Positions 32,105 through 41,869 are shown, numbered from the stretch's first letter. The stretch: DNA of 64,000 nucleotides from Lachancea kluyveri NRRL Y-12651 (GCA_000149225.2 CM000692.1:496001-560000); one strand, 5' to 3'. Notes: a model not told the origin generated them from the sequence alone. Made by a program: numbers and translations.

Positions 32105-32555
32105 CAGAGGCGTAACACTAGTTTGTAGAAAGCACACATTTCACAATACTATATATAAGAAGATGTGATCGAAAACAAAAATTTCAATCGAATTTCTGGT
32201 ACTTTCTCCGGTATTCTAATCATTAATACACTATATCTTCTCCGTTAGCGCTCCTTCTGTCAGTGTCACAAGTTTGAGATATTATCACGTGATCGAAACA
32301 CCCAAAAGGGAGAAATATCCTGTTATAAGCGCGGTAGACGACAACTGCTCATCGCTACTAGGCAACGTTAGTGGAAACATTATTCATCTGTTACAATTAA
32401 CAGCAAGTCTAGGAGAATTAGGAGCGCGACCTATTACAATTTTCCATAGGGAGCGGAATACGTATAAAAGGAAAAAGTATTCGGAAGTAGTTGTAACAGA
32501 ACAGTTTGTTACATATAGAGGTTTACGTACACCTTCGAGAAAGAGAACAGACACA
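32105..32555. other. AXL1-YGR111W spacer
   Basis: Holds the promoter of the downstream gene, with one CACGTG at 32286-32291. An open frame continues upstream of the chosen ATG to 32274 but starts at TTG and has no family similarity, so it is treated as non-coding. Confidence 0.6.
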
Positions 32556-33734
32556 ATGACTATTCAAGCAAACAAAATGTTGTTCGAACAAACCACTGAT
32601 CCAGAGGTGATTCGTTTTACACATCTACAGAATTCTGCCACATGGAAGTCCAAGTACCTCACTGCGGAAGAGTATGCTCAGCGAGAGCAAATATTGGGAT
32701 CTTCAGAGATTGCTCTAAAGGGTAGCAGCCCAAGTGTCAGAAGAAAGCTGAAGGAAGATGCCGATTATCTTGGTCTAAAATACTTTGTGTTCAAGGACTT
32801 GAGTCTCCCAGATACCGGTAAGACGTCTCAGATTGTTTCTAGCTGTGAGACGTTGAACAGGGTTGCCTGGTGCATCCATCCAGAATCGCACGGTGAAATC
32901 GAACCTGTTTTGTCTGTTTGCATTGGAGGTGTATACACGATTCCGGAACATCGTGGAAAAAAGTTTGCTCAACTCATGATCACCCAGCTGAATGAGTATT
33001 ATGACAAACTCTCACAACGTCCGAGGGCTTCGAGTTTTTTAAAATGGAAATTCATGTTTTTATACAGTGAAGTGGGTGATTACTATGAAAAGTTTGGGTA
33101 TGTCTCAGAGCACGTTCCTTTACACTCAATCACACAGCTGGACGATTTATATAAACTTTATTGTGAAGATAGCAAGGGTAGATACTTGTCCTTTGATGAT
33201 TACGAAGATTTGGTCTCCCTGCAAAAGACGCAATTCAAGGCAGGTCTGAAATCTCTTCACAGTGTCCAGGGTAAATCGTATGTTTTTACGGTAGAGCCTT
33301 CGCTAGATATTTACAAGTGGTTTCAACACCGTGATGTTTTCCTCTCCCAAAAGTTTCAAGACAAGCCACCTTCTAAATTTGGATTTCGTCTGGAAGATGA
33401 TAGCCATATCATCTGGCATCATCATTGGCTCGAAAGATCATTATACGTGTTAAAAGTGTACGTTAAAGGTGACCACGAAAAGGAGTCCGTATTACAAAAA
33501 CTGTTGGGTGCTTGTGTTAAGGAGGCAAAAGCTGCGGGTTTGAGTCATATTGAATTTTGGGATGAAGAAATTAATGCGGACGCCTATCCCAAACTTTTCA
33601 AATTGCTGGAAAAAGTAGAGGATGGTTCAAATGTGTACGCTGAAAATGGCTCTAGAAGTGCCGTCAGAGTTCCGTCGGGGCTGAAGGAGGAGGAGTTTAC
33701 CTGGGCAAACAATACCAAATTCTGCTGGTTTTAA
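32556..33734 (+). CDS. GNAT-fold acetyltransferase-like protein (Ygr111w, Lyc1-like)
   Basis: From the ATG at 32556 the product has 392 residues and begins MTIQANKMLFEQTTDPEVI, in line with Ygr111w (400 residues) and related to Lyc1, the lysine N6-acetyltransferase of other yeasts. The GNAT acetyl-CoA segment is visible as GGVYTIPEHRGKKFAQLMI (about residues 129-147), followed by a long C-terminal region with a second partial GNAT-like fold (HHHWLERSLYVLKVYV). The biochemical role of Ygr111w is unknown to me; lysine acetylation is inference from Lyc1. Its place after AXL1 merges YPR122W with YGR111W. Confidence 0.85.
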   Translation: MTIQANKMLFEQTTDPEVIRFTHLQNSATWKSKYLTAEEYAQREQILGSSEIALKGSSPSVRRKLKEDADYLGLKYFVFKDLSLPDTGKTSQIVSSCETLNRVAWCIHPESHGEIEPVLSVCIGGVYTIPEHRGKKFAQLMITQLNEYYDKLSQRPRASSFLKWKFMFLYSEVGDYYEKFGYVSEHVPLHSITQLDDLYKLYCEDSKGRYLSFDDYEDLVSLQKTQFKAGLKSLHSVQGKSYVFTVEPSLDIYKWFQHRDVFLSQKFQDKPPSKFGFRLEDDSHIIWHHHWLERSLYVLKVYVKGDHEKESVLQKLLGACVKEAKAAGLSHIEFWDEEINADAYPKLFKLLEKVEDGSNVYAENGSRSAVRVPSGLKEEEFTWANNTKFCWF

Positions 33735-34024
33735 AAATGAATACATAACTTTAGTCTTTGCAAAAATAAACATGTTTTTTTTATGAATGAATTAGTTGGG
33801 AAGCTTTTTGTTTATTTGTTTTTTCCAATTATCAACACTTTCAATATAAAACGAAAGCAGCGCAGTACCCATGTAACTAAAATTTATAAATACACAATGA
33901 CAAAGCTAGCATTAGGAAGGTATGACTCTTGAGAGAAGGATTGCGAACCATTTTGTTGGTACTGTAATCTCATCATGAACACATAAAGTCCTTAAAAGCA
34001 TATCGCAAGAAGCAAAAAAATAAA

Positions 34025-34095
34025 TGCGCAAGCCCGGAATCGAACCGGGGGCCCAACGATGGCAACGTTGGATTTTACCACTAAACCACTTGCGC
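34025..34095 (-). tRNA. tRNA-Gly (anticodon GCC)
   Basis: A 71-nt gene reading GCGCAAGTGGTTTAGTGG on the minus strand, anticodon GCC in CGTTGCCATCG, acceptor GCGCAAG paired with CTTGCGC, discriminator A. It is practically identical to S. cerevisiae tG(GCC). A solo LTR lies 100 bp upstream of its 5' end. Confidence 0.96.
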
Positions 34096-34194
34096 TTCTT
34101 GTTGGTATAGCTTCCAGATAAATGCAATATATCACACATCCAATATATATCCAGAGCTGACAAAAGAGCCGAATAAAACTGGCAGCATTGTTCT

Positions 34195-34527
34195 TGTTGG
34201 AACCAAATACAACTATCGACCATCGACTAGTATTCGTGTTACTAGTATATTATCATACACGGTGTTATAAGGTGACATAAAGAATGAGAAACAGTCATCT
34301 AACTTAGCGGAAGCTGAAACGCAAGGATTGATAATGTAATAGGATAATGAACCAAAACATATAAAAGGAAAGAGAATATATGAATAATTGTATATAGAAT
34401 TATCGACTCTCTTTTCTGGATTCCTAGAAAGATGAGGAGAACTTCTAGTATAACCATATACCAATTATTATAGCCTTAACCAAAAAATGGAATCTCAACA
34501 ATTGTCCCAATATCAACATATTTCTCA
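34195..34527 (+). mobile_element. solo Ty1-type LTR
   Basis: A complete 333-bp LTR, TGTTGGAACC to TTTCTCA, flanked by perfect 5-bp target duplications GTTCT (34190-34194 and 34528-34532). It is the remnant of a Ty1-like insertion reduced by LTR-LTR recombination, 100 bp upstream of tRNA-Gly. It is of the same family as the LTRs at 21921 and 27648. Confidence 0.95.
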
Positions 34528-34532
34528 GTTCT

Positions 34533-35393
34533 ATCGAGAATACTGGCACTTTAACGGCCTGATAGTATCCAGAAAAGTATAAATAGAGCCCAGAGACCCA
34601 CAGAAGAATAACCTCAGCTATATGCAAAGTTAATCCCCATAGAAAGCAATCAAGAAAGAACAGTCCAAATTGACACGACCTAAGGCGTAAACTGTTAGCT
34701 GTCTGTTAATCGAAAAGCTTACGTTGCATCGGAATTTTAATTCGAACCCCCATATTTAGATTATCCCAGGACATGATGCAGGCTGGGGAAAGTACACATG
34801 GAGTCCATATATCTGTTGGTGAATTGGAGCCGGTTAGGATTAGAAGTAAGCAGTTAAAAAGTATGAGGCTAAGCAATAGATATAGAGGAAACAAACTTCT
34901 AGCTGTTGCCCAATTCAGGAGTTCACGTTCTAGGAAACATGAAAAAAAAATTGAAAAATAGCTTAAAGTTGGACCGCACTTTTGTACTAAAAGTAACTAT
35001 ATGTTCCTTAGAAAAGTAAATCCGAGGAAAATCATCCTTGACTGCTTGAATATATTACATACGAATTTCTGCTGAAGTGACACGAAGATTCACCATCTCT
35101 GGCTTTGAGTACAAATACTAATACGGATACGATCGCCAGTAATAGTCTATGGCGTTGGCATTAAAATGCTAGTTTTACGGGTTTTCTGAGTATTAGACAT
35201 TCGGTGACGAGACCCTACACAGTTTCTATGGCCGGTTTACCTGTATAAGTTTTCAAAGGACTAACGCGACGCGTGAACCGTTATTTTTTCCTCAAGAAAA
35301 AAAAAAACTGTATAAAAGTATTACAGTTTCTTTCTCAAATTGTCCAAGAGATTCCAACTAGAATCGTACGAGTTCACACCTTCAACTACAGAA
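34533..35393. other. spacer between solo LTR and DUT1
   Basis: About 860 bp with no supported gene. The last 130 bp form the DUT1 promoter. The rest lies at the junction between two ancestral gene blocks and may be the breakpoint region. Confidence 0.55.
35263..35318 (+). promoter_or_regulatory. MCB and TATA elements of DUT1
   Basis: AACGCGACGCGT (35263-35274) contains a perfect MCB ACGCGT (35269-35274) and a second MCB-like core. TATAAAAG follows at 35311-35318, about 80 bp before the ATG. MBF control at G1-S is known for nucleotide-pool genes such as DUT1. Confidence 0.75.
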
Positions 35394-35864
35394 ATGACCA
35401 TGCCTCAAGAACCACAATTAAAACAACAAAAATTAAACGATTCGTTGAAAATCCAACTACGCTCTTCTGACGCTACCGTCCCAACGAAAGGTTCTATCGA
35501 GGCTGCAGGCTACGACATCTACGCATCCAAGCCAACTACGATTCCTGCAAGGGGCCAGGGAATGGCATCCACCGACGTATCTTTCACTGTTCCAAGAGGT
35601 ACATACGGTAGAATTGCCCCAAGATCTGGCCTTGCCGTAAAACATGGCATCCAAACTGGGGCTGGTGTTGTTGACAGAGACTACACTGGAGAAGTTAAAG
35701 TCGTGCTATTCAACCATTCTGACAAGGATTTCCAAATCAACAAAGGTGATCGTGTCGCTCAATTGATTTTGGAAAGGATAGTTGACGATGCTGAAATAGT
35801 AGTCGTCGAGTCTCTGGAAGAGAGTTCTAGAGGTGCTGGTGGGTTCGGAAGTACTGGTAAATAG
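35394..35864 (+). CDS. DUT1: dUTP pyrophosphatase
   Basis: The 156-residue enzyme from the ATG at 35394 matches trimeric Dut1 (147 residues), which hydrolyses dUTP to dUMP and PPi, keeping uracil out of DNA and feeding dTMP synthesis. The five dUTPase motifs are visible: [40 protein letters not shown] and the P-loop-like [10 protein letters not shown] at the C-terminus. The N-terminus is a little longer than in S. cerevisiae; a second Met two codons later (MPQEPQ) is an alternative. A frame extension upstream begins at TTG and includes the leader, so it was trimmed. Confidence 0.97.
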   Translation: MTMPQEPQLKQQKLNDSLKIQLRSSDATVPTKGSIEAAGYDIYASKPTTIPARGQGMASTDVSFTVPRGTYGRIAPRSGLAVKHGIQTGAGVVDRDYTGEVKVVLFNHSDKDFQINKGDRVAQLILERIVDDAEIVVVESLEESSRGAGGFGSTGK

Positions 35865-36081
35865 ATAATAAGTCCAGCAATTCTGTGTATTTTAGTTTCA
35901 TTTAAGTATGGCCTCAACACTCAATCCATGTGTTGAAAGAGCAGTTCACGTGACATACCGGAATCACCAGGGTTTTTTTCCTTCTTTCGATTAAACCTTG
36001 TTGATTCGTCCTCGAATAGAGTTCCGAGCACTTGACACAAGGAAGTGGCAAAGAGAGGTGTCCTGAACGTTTGACGAGAAT

Positions 36082-36432
36082 ATGAGTAATCAAGCTCTTT
36101 TAGAAAAATTGGATCGTACCACCGAAACTTTATCTTACACCCTGGCTCAAATTGTAAAGTTGTCTTCTATATCTCACGATGATGATACCGTCGATTCCAC
36201 GTCCACTCTATCGACCATGGGTGTCACCATGGTGAATACACACACGATGCAGCTGGTTAGGGGCATACAGGATTTACTAGTCACAACTAGGAGTATACGA
36301 GAGAAATGGGTGTTAGGCCAAGTACCGGAGGACATGGCAGATGACAAGAAAGAACTGGACTACCAAAAATGTGAAAGTCTTCTAGACAAATGTATAGAAG
36401 AGATTGTGGGAAATGTCAGTGTGGACATATAG
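36082..36432 (+). CDS. SRB6: Mediator head subunit Med22
   Basis: The 116-residue protein matches Srb6/Med22 (121 residues), a small helical subunit of the Mediator head that pairs with Med11. The family start MSNQALLEKLDRTTETLS is clear, with MQLVRGIQDLLVTTRSIREK as the central helix. It follows DUT1 as YBR253W follows YBR252W. A CACGTG lies at 35947-35952 in its promoter. Confidence 0.95.
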   Translation: MSNQALLEKLDRTTETLSYTLAQIVKLSSISHDDDTVDSTSTLSTMGVTMVNTHTMQLVRGIQDLLVTTRSIREKWVLGQVPEDMADDKKELDYQKCESLLDKCIEEIVGNVSVDI

Positions 36433-36448
36433 TTTAGAACACTTTTGA

Positions 36449-36790
36449 AAGGAGAAATTTAATACACACACTAACTTTTACACGTTTTTCCATTTTCCTT
36501 TTTGTTTGTCTAACTTCATTACACGAGCTCGCAAGCATAGGTGGTCTTTTGGACATTTTCACAAAGCAGAAACTCATGTACCAGTTAAAAAACCAAGCCA
36601 AAAATATGAACCTGCTACCCTGTTTTCCGCCAACCTTATCCTTTCATTACTCTTTGCTATGAAGATGGCATATGTTCACCATTATAATCATGATGTACGT
36701 AGATGGTTCAAATCACTAGTTTTTTTTGAACCGTACTTTGTTTACATTTTTTTACTAGTATATCAAGGCTACTCTGGAGGAATAAGGTAG
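36449..36790 (+). other. open frame without ATG between SRB6 and DSN1, possible second exon or decayed gene
   Basis: A 114-codon stretch open after a TGA at 36446, ending TAG at 36788-36790, only 13 bp before the DSN1 ATG. Its last ~90 residues look protein-like: a basic start (ARKHRWSFGHFHK), a hydrophobic segment (LFSANLILSLLFAMKMAY) and a second one (FFEPYFVYIFLLVY). No ATG opens the frame before about 36660. A branch-site-like CACTAAC sits at 36468-36474 with AG dinucleotides 60-70 bp downstream, as in a yeast intron end, but I found no matching 5' splice site in the short gap after SRB6. TTG initiation is another option. It may also be chance. Confidence 0.35.
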
Positions 36791-36803
36791 TTTATAAAGG
36801 CCA

Positions 36804-38420
36804 ATGAGTCAGGATCGTTCAATGTCTCTTACTCCCCAACGTAAGAGACAACATAGCCATGGTTTAAGAATGCAGACTCTTCCAACTTCACCTGAAGTCA
36901 AAGATAGTCAAGGTCTAACCACTAGCCTTGATTATGAAAGAGAGGAAAGAGAGCACAGCGATTATACAAGAGAAAAGCGACATCAGCTGTCTAGTTTCGA
37001 AGCCGATGAGGACTTCAAGTTCAAAAGACACAAGAGAAAAAATACTGGCGCGCCAACCCTAGGAGAAAGACTAGATAATTTACAAGAACTGCAGAGGGCG
37101 CGTTGGATGGATAATTTCAATTCTTCCGTTAACGATAGGCATTCCCTCTCACAACCACAGTTGAATCCAATGAATTCGCCGCAAAGGATGATGCCTCCAA
37201 TGCCTCCATACATGCCTTACATGTATTATTATCCTATGCCCCAGATGCTTCCAATGCCCGCATCTCCATCCCACCCACAGCAACAAGTCGAACAGAGTAG
37301 CCAGTTCGTAAATTCGTCTCAAGGTTATCCAAACACTTCCACTCAGCCATTTTATCCACCACCTCCATCTCAAAATGCTCCTGTCCCTTCAGGTCAACTG
37401 ATGCCTCCTCCGCCGTTATATCCAGATTATGCGTCATACAACTTCTATGCCAACAGCAGTAACAATTTGGAGAACTCAAAAAGGATAAAAAGCACCAGAG
37501 AAAAACGCAAATCTTTAATACGACAACGTGGTCGTAGAATATCTATGCTATCCCTCCAAGATGAAGAAAATTTCAACACAAGCCACGTTGTTTCACCCCA
37601 CAAAGACGTGCCTGAAAAGGACTTTTACAGACATATTGCCAACACTTCATTTGGCCATGGATTACAGGTGAGACAATTGTTCAACTGGTGCCTTATACGA
37701 TGCTTGAGGAAAAGAGAAACCCAGGAACGTCGCTCCGAAGGCAGGGAAGAAAGCGATGCTTATATAGAACCCACGAGGATAGCAACCGTTATTCTAAAAG
37801 AATTCGTGGGTGATCTAAGGAAGGGGAACCTAGAGTTTGACTGGGAAGGCATAAATATTCCAGAAGAAAGGGAAGAGGATAACGGTGGCGAACTGGATGG
37901 ATATAGCGAGGAGGACACCGAACTGAGAGAACTTTTCGATGATGATACCCTGCACAAGAGGCCTACGAACACGCGCAAAAGGCATGGAAAGAGCATTTTG
38001 AAAATACCAAATGAGAAGAATTTACAAAATTCTAAGAATCTAATAATGCTACAAGAGAAGATAAGTGCTATCAGAACGGAAATTGACCAATGGAGAAAAG
38101 AGTTAGATCAATCGGATCCCCAGCCGGAGTGGTCCAAGCTGAAGCAAAGGGTTGCCGATACCGACGTGCCCAGCCCCATTAACGAGGAGCCCCGGTTGGA
38201 AGAGATAAAAAAAAAGGCAACTATGGAAATGGATTCCTTCCATGAAATGTCGCATTTGTTAAACTCACACTCAAAACTGCTAGTACAAACAACAGAAAAG
38301 AAACTGGAAAAAATGTCCAGATGTATCATTACTTCTACTTCGACAAAGGCTGACCATTCGGCATGCAAAGCTTCTACAAAACAGTTGTTACGTGGATTGA
38401 GCAAAGCACTTACAGAATAA
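36804..38420 (+). CDS. DSN1: kinetochore MIND/Mis12 complex subunit
   Basis: The 538-residue protein corresponds to Dsn1 (576 residues), a subunit of the Mtw1 (MIND) complex that links centromeric chromatin to the Ndc80 complex. The N-terminus carries FKRHKRKNTGAPTLGERLDNL, close to the S. cerevisiae segment. A Pro/Met/Gln-rich disordered stretch covers about residues 110-220. A basic RRISMLS site, a plausible Ipl1/Aurora target as in Dsn1, is at about 250. The conserved Mis13 core begins with VSPHKDVPEKDFY and contains RQLFNWC (290-296) and a KEFVGDLRKG helix. The C-terminal part is coiled coil. Gene context merges YIR010W with the YBR252W-256C row. Confidence 0.92.
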   Translation: MSQDRSMSLTPQRKRQHSHGLRMQTLPTSPEVKDSQGLTTSLDYEREEREHSDYTREKRHQLSSFEADEDFKFKRHKRKNTGAPTLGERLDNLQELQRARWMDNFNSSVNDRHSLSQPQLNPMNSPQRMMPPMPPYMPYMYYYPMPQMLPMPASPSHPQQQVEQSSQFVNSSQGYPNTSTQPFYPPPPSQNAPVPSGQLMPPPPLYPDYASYNFYANSSNNLENSKRIKSTREKRKSLIRQRGRRISMLSLQDEENFNTSHVVSPHKDVPEKDFYRHIANTSFGHGLQVRQLFNWCLIRCLRKRETQERRSEGREESDAYIEPTRIATVILKEFVGDLRKGNLEFDWEGINIPEEREEDNGGELDGYSEEDTELRELFDDDTLHKRPTNTRKRHGKSILKIPNEKNLQNSKNLIMLQEKISAIRTEIDQWRKELDQSDPQPEWSKLKQRVADTDVPSPINEEPRLEEIKKKATMEMDSFHEMSHLLNSHSKLLVQTTEKKLEKMSRCIITSTSTKADHSACKASTKQLLRGLSKALTE

Positions 38421-38492
38421 TAAATTACAATTCGTCTCTATAACTTCAATTCAATCGTGTATTATTACATAACTACTTAGTTCCACTTTTAA

Positions 38493-39008
38493 TTATTTTA
38501 CCAGGTACTTTTTAGCCAATGCTCGCACTTTAGAGTCAAATATCGGGCTTGTTATTGGCTGGTTTAACTGATAGAAGGGGTTCATCAGGGCTTTGATATA
38601 GAGCTCATGAACCTCCTGGTAAAAAGACTTAACAGTAGCATCATCTATCTGAGTACTGATATTAGACCCATTACTGCTGGCACCATGAATCATCAAAAAT
38701 TTCATGTTGCCATAGGAGAGATATGCTGTTATAGCCAATCCATAGAAATGATCAATTTTACCCAAGTAGCAATTATCATTCGTTGAACTGTGTCTAGATC
38801 TCAAAAATCCACCTCCACCACTTGTAATAGTCTCAGATTGAGGATTGTTCTGCCATTGCAAGTCCTCGATTATATCTAAAGAAGCGTGTAGAATGAATGG
38901 ATTCAACTCTTTTAAATCGGGTGGAAAAGACTGTAACTGTGGTAAAGCAAACTCTGCTTCGTATATGGGATTATCATTATGTCCAATGATAGCAAAATAT
39001 TGAGGCAT
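38493..39008 (-). CDS. TRS20: TRAPP complex core subunit (sedlin)
   Basis: The 171-residue protein from the ATG at 39008 matches Trs20 (175 residues), the yeast sedlin and core subunit of TRAPP tethering complexes in ER-Golgi and autophagic traffic. The longin-type start MPQYFAIIGHNDNPIYE is clear, with the family segments NPFILHASLDI, NCYLGKIDHFYGLAITAY and FYQEVHELYIKALMNPFY. A GTG codon just upstream is not the start. It converges on DSN1 and diverges from MTC4 as YBR254C does from YBR255W. Confidence 0.96.
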   Translation of the reverse strand: MPQYFAIIGHNDNPIYEAEFALPQLQSFPPDLKELNPFILHASLDIIEDLQWQNNPQSETITSGGGGFLRSRHSSTNDNCYLGKIDHFYGLAITAYLSYGNMKFLMIHGASSNGSNISTQIDDATVKSFYQEVHELYIKALMNPFYQLNQPITSPIFDSKVRALAKKYLVK

Positions 39009-39181
39009 CACTATTCTTACACTCGTTCCCTTTGCTTACTTTCTGTGTTCCGCACTGTAGCTGAGCTCTTTTGTTGACTTAACTTTACCAATTTAGGATT
39101 TCAACATCTTCGAGAAGATTTTAGGCGCTGCCGCTTGGAAGTTAAGTCCACCATAAACTGTAAAAGGATCGCAAAAAAAAA

Positions 39182-40840
39182 ATGGATGTTAGCGGTTATG
39201 CTGAATCTCCTGAAAGTGCACATCCACCTAAAGATGTAGACAAACGATCTCTTACCGCTAGCGTAAGCGACGAGAATAAGCATCGCAGCACAGTCAATGT
39301 ACGACGTCTGCAACAGACTGCCAAGCTGTTTATAGACATGAAAGCTGGTCTTATGGAGGATTTGAACGTTGAAAATATCCATACTAGTCCACCTAATGCT
39401 AGTAATATCCAGCCTAGAGACAGTACTGCAGGTAGGGAAGGAATACGCAATTCCGGAGAGGTGGTACTCAGTTATAGCAATAGAACTAAACTTAGGGCAG
39501 AAAGGGTCAACACATACTTAAACTATTACTATCTATTGATAGAGAGGGCAATAAATACAGAAGACGACAAGTACCAGCATGAAGGGGTAGAAGGAATTTA
39601 CAACCCTTTGCAAATAATTAGAAACAGGAAGATTAGGAAGAAATACCACCAGCCGGCACCAAGAAAGTTAACATTTGTGAAAGAACCTGTTATAGCTATT
39701 AAAAAGTTTACTAAGAAACCGAATCAAGTTACGCCGTGGCTGGTGGATATCAATGAAAGAGCTAGCGATTTGACTTGGAGAACGCTGCATTGGGATGAGC
39801 TCAAAAAACCTGATGGCAAATACTGGTTTAAAAAGCGTAAAAGCAGCTACGGACATCATCGTTTCGATAGCCAGAGGTCTGACAAACTATTAGTTGAGGG
39901 ATCCTCAAACGATGATATGTCCAATAGCAGTGCAAGCTTTAACGGCACTCATCTAGAGTTACCACAGTTTACTATACAGGATGTGGACGATCCAAGCGAC
40001 AGTGAGAAGGCCAGGAAAAATAGGTTTGAGAAAATTATTAAAAAGACCAAGAGGTTATCGAGGTCACCTGGGGTAGGTGATTTTAAAAATGACATCGAGA
40101 GGCAGGTTCTTCGCCATAGCAATAGCAGCAGAATATCCAACCCTACAACTACAACGTATTTTACTCCAGCCGATGCACATGCTCACCATTCGGTGGTAAA
40201 AGACGTACCAATAATAAGCATTGGTCCCCGAAACAAACCAGATCAAGATACTGATGAAGAAGAGACCAAAGTTTCAAAATCTGAAATCATGGTTGACTTA
40301 GAGAACGAGGCCAACAGATCACTATTGTTGAAACAATGGAATGAGATGAAGTACATTAAATGCACTCGCAACGTTTTGAAAAACCGACAGGAGACCCTAA
40401 AATCAGTGAGAAACAGAAACTTGATCCAGAGAAAACGCATTCCTAAGAAGAACTTTGATGAACTTGCTGGACCGACTGCCGAGGTCATAAAAGAATACCA
40501 GAACAAGTTGACAAAGGCAATCGAATATAGCGATGCTAAAAAGACAAAACTTCTGAACGACTACTCAATTAGAATTGAAACTCTAATATCGTCAACCGAC
40601 AGGATACTGAGTGATATCAATACAACTCTGACTTTGAGGTTAAAGATTTTGCAAGAAAATATGGACAGGTTTGGCTCTTTGAAAAACATACACAACCAGC
40701 CATTGTCACAATTCTTGTATCGTGTCTTGGAAGTATGTATCGTTATGGTGTTATGGGTCATTTGGTTTGTTTTCAATATAGTCAGGTGCGGTAGAATCCT
40801 TGTCGCCACTATACTGAAAATCGTACGATGGATCGTCTAG
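39182..40840 (+). CDS. MTC4: Mtc4-like protein of unknown role in telomere capping
   Basis: The 552-residue protein lies where YBR255W (MTC4) is expected, between TRS20 and RCF3, and shares its general layout. The first ~100 residues are hydrophilic, then a basic region (RKIRKKYHQPAPRKLTFVKEP), a Trp-containing conserved-looking segment (TPWLVDINERASDLTWRTLHWDEL), a coiled-coil region (about 430-510) and a hydrophobic C-terminal tail of about 40 residues (VCIVMVLWVIWFVFNIV) that would anchor it in a membrane. It is shorter than the S. cerevisiae protein. Identification leans on gene order. In S. cerevisiae mtc4 mutants aggravate a cdc13 capping defect. Confidence 0.8.
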   Translation: MDVSGYAESPESAHPPKDVDKRSLTASVSDENKHRSTVNVRRLQQTAKLFIDMKAGLMEDLNVENIHTSPPNASNIQPRDSTAGREGIRNSGEVVLSYSNRTKLRAERVNTYLNYYYLLIERAINTEDDKYQHEGVEGIYNPLQIIRNRKIRKKYHQPAPRKLTFVKEPVIAIKKFTKKPNQVTPWLVDINERASDLTWRTLHWDELKKPDGKYWFKKRKSSYGHHRFDSQRSDKLLVEGSSNDDMSNSSASFNGTHLELPQFTIQDVDDPSDSEKARKNRFEKIIKKTKRLSRSPGVGDFKNDIERQVLRHSNSSRISNPTTTTYFTPADAHAHHSVVKDVPIISIGPRNKPDQDTDEEETKVSKSEIMVDLENEANRSLLLKQWNEMKYIKCTRNVLKNRQETLKSVRNRNLIQRKRIPKKNFDELAGPTAEVIKEYQNKLTKAIEYSDAKKTKLLNDYSIRIETLISSTDRILSDINTTLTLRLKILQENMDRFGSLKNIHNQPLSQFLYRVLEVCIVMVLWVIWFVFNIVRCGRILVATILKIVRWIV

Positions 40841-40984
40841 TGAAGAGTACATAGATACAGAGAAGTGATCAGAGACATTTAAACACGTGAATATATATAC
40901 ATACACATACATAAGAATCTGGGTTTCGTATCAACTTTAGTCATTAACGTAAATATGCGTGCGTTTCAGGTCGTTGGTCAGCTT

Positions 40985-41430
40985 TTAGGAGGTCGTCCCT
41001 TGAACGACTGCGTCTTCCTCTAAAAAGATACCTCTATCAGCAGCTTCATCCAAGATCCGGGACCTTCTCTTCAGCTCATTTTCGTAGTACCTCTCTTGGA
41101 ACTTGATCAATTGCTTGTCGGCATAAAAGACAGCACCCATGGAGATCCATGCACTGTGGTAAAAAACACGGACCTGGGTCCTAACATGACGGTAAACAGT
41201 AGAGAATCTACGTAGTAACAGAGCAGTGGTGATACCGATGACAGCACCTTTAACAGCACCAATCCCGGAAGCAACAAGGATCTATTGGAAAACGTTCATC
41301 GGTTAGTAACATGTAATTAGAGAGAAATAAAAAAAAAAACAAAACAAAAGAACAGTGTTAGTCATACTTCTCTGGTTAACTGCTTAACGGAAGCTGGATC
41401 GTAATGGATAGGTTGAACTGGACCACTCAT
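40985..41430 (-). CDS. RCF3: respiratory supercomplex factor, spliced gene
   Basis: Two exons: 41368-41430 (MSGPVQPIHYDPASVKQLTRE) and 40985-41281. The intron 41282-41367 is 86 bp with 5' site GTATGA, branch site TACTAAC (41302-41308 on the + strand as gttagta) and 3' site TAG. The product has 119 residues, as YBR255C-A/Rcf3 (120 residues), a mitochondrial inner-membrane protein associated with respiratory supercomplexes and cytochrome oxidase and related to the N-terminal half of Rcf2. A membrane segment (ASGIGAVKGAVIGITTALLL) and a second hydrophobic stretch (HSAWISMGAVFYA) are present. The intron position is like that of S. cerevisiae. Neither exon is long enough to stand out as an open frame. 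Confidence 0.93.
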
Positions 41431-41869
41431 CTTATGTACGCTTTTGGTTCCTGGCGATATGTAATGGTTTCTATCCCCGGTTTTTATTGCTTGCGATGGG
41501 AAAGGTCTCTAACGTTAGCTGGGTGTATCGGTAGCCAGATAACATGAGATGTCGTACACAATGCTAAATATTATAACGTACAAATGATTAATCAGTCTCA
41601 ATATTCTCTTCGATTCATGGGATTCAAGCGTCGAGCCATCTCAAGACCTGTAAAGCATGGCGTAAAACGTGGCCCAGTATTACTTTGTTAGTCACATCCT
41701 CATTAACCTTTAAAAAAAATAGCGAAATATGATTTTTTAAAATAAAAAATAGACTAGTCCTGACTTGCCACAAAAAAAAAAGAAACCAGGAGTTTAATCT
41801 CTAAATGCCCATGAATTATATATAGCGGTCGTATACGCAGGTGAGAGGATGACCGCCAACAGCTAAGTT
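41431..41869. other. RCF3-STS1 spacer
   Basis: About 440 bp with AT-rich tracts, RCF3 promoter on the left and STS1 3' region on the right. No gene seen. Confidence 0.6.

Noticed and set aside
32274-32555. N-terminal extension of the Ygr111w-like protein
   Set aside because: Begins at TTG, covers promoter-like sequence with a CACGTG, and the homolog starts at the ATG used here.
35273-35393. Extended DUT1 start from TTG at 35340
   Set aside because: The region holds the promoter and leader; the conserved enzyme begins after the ATG at 35394.
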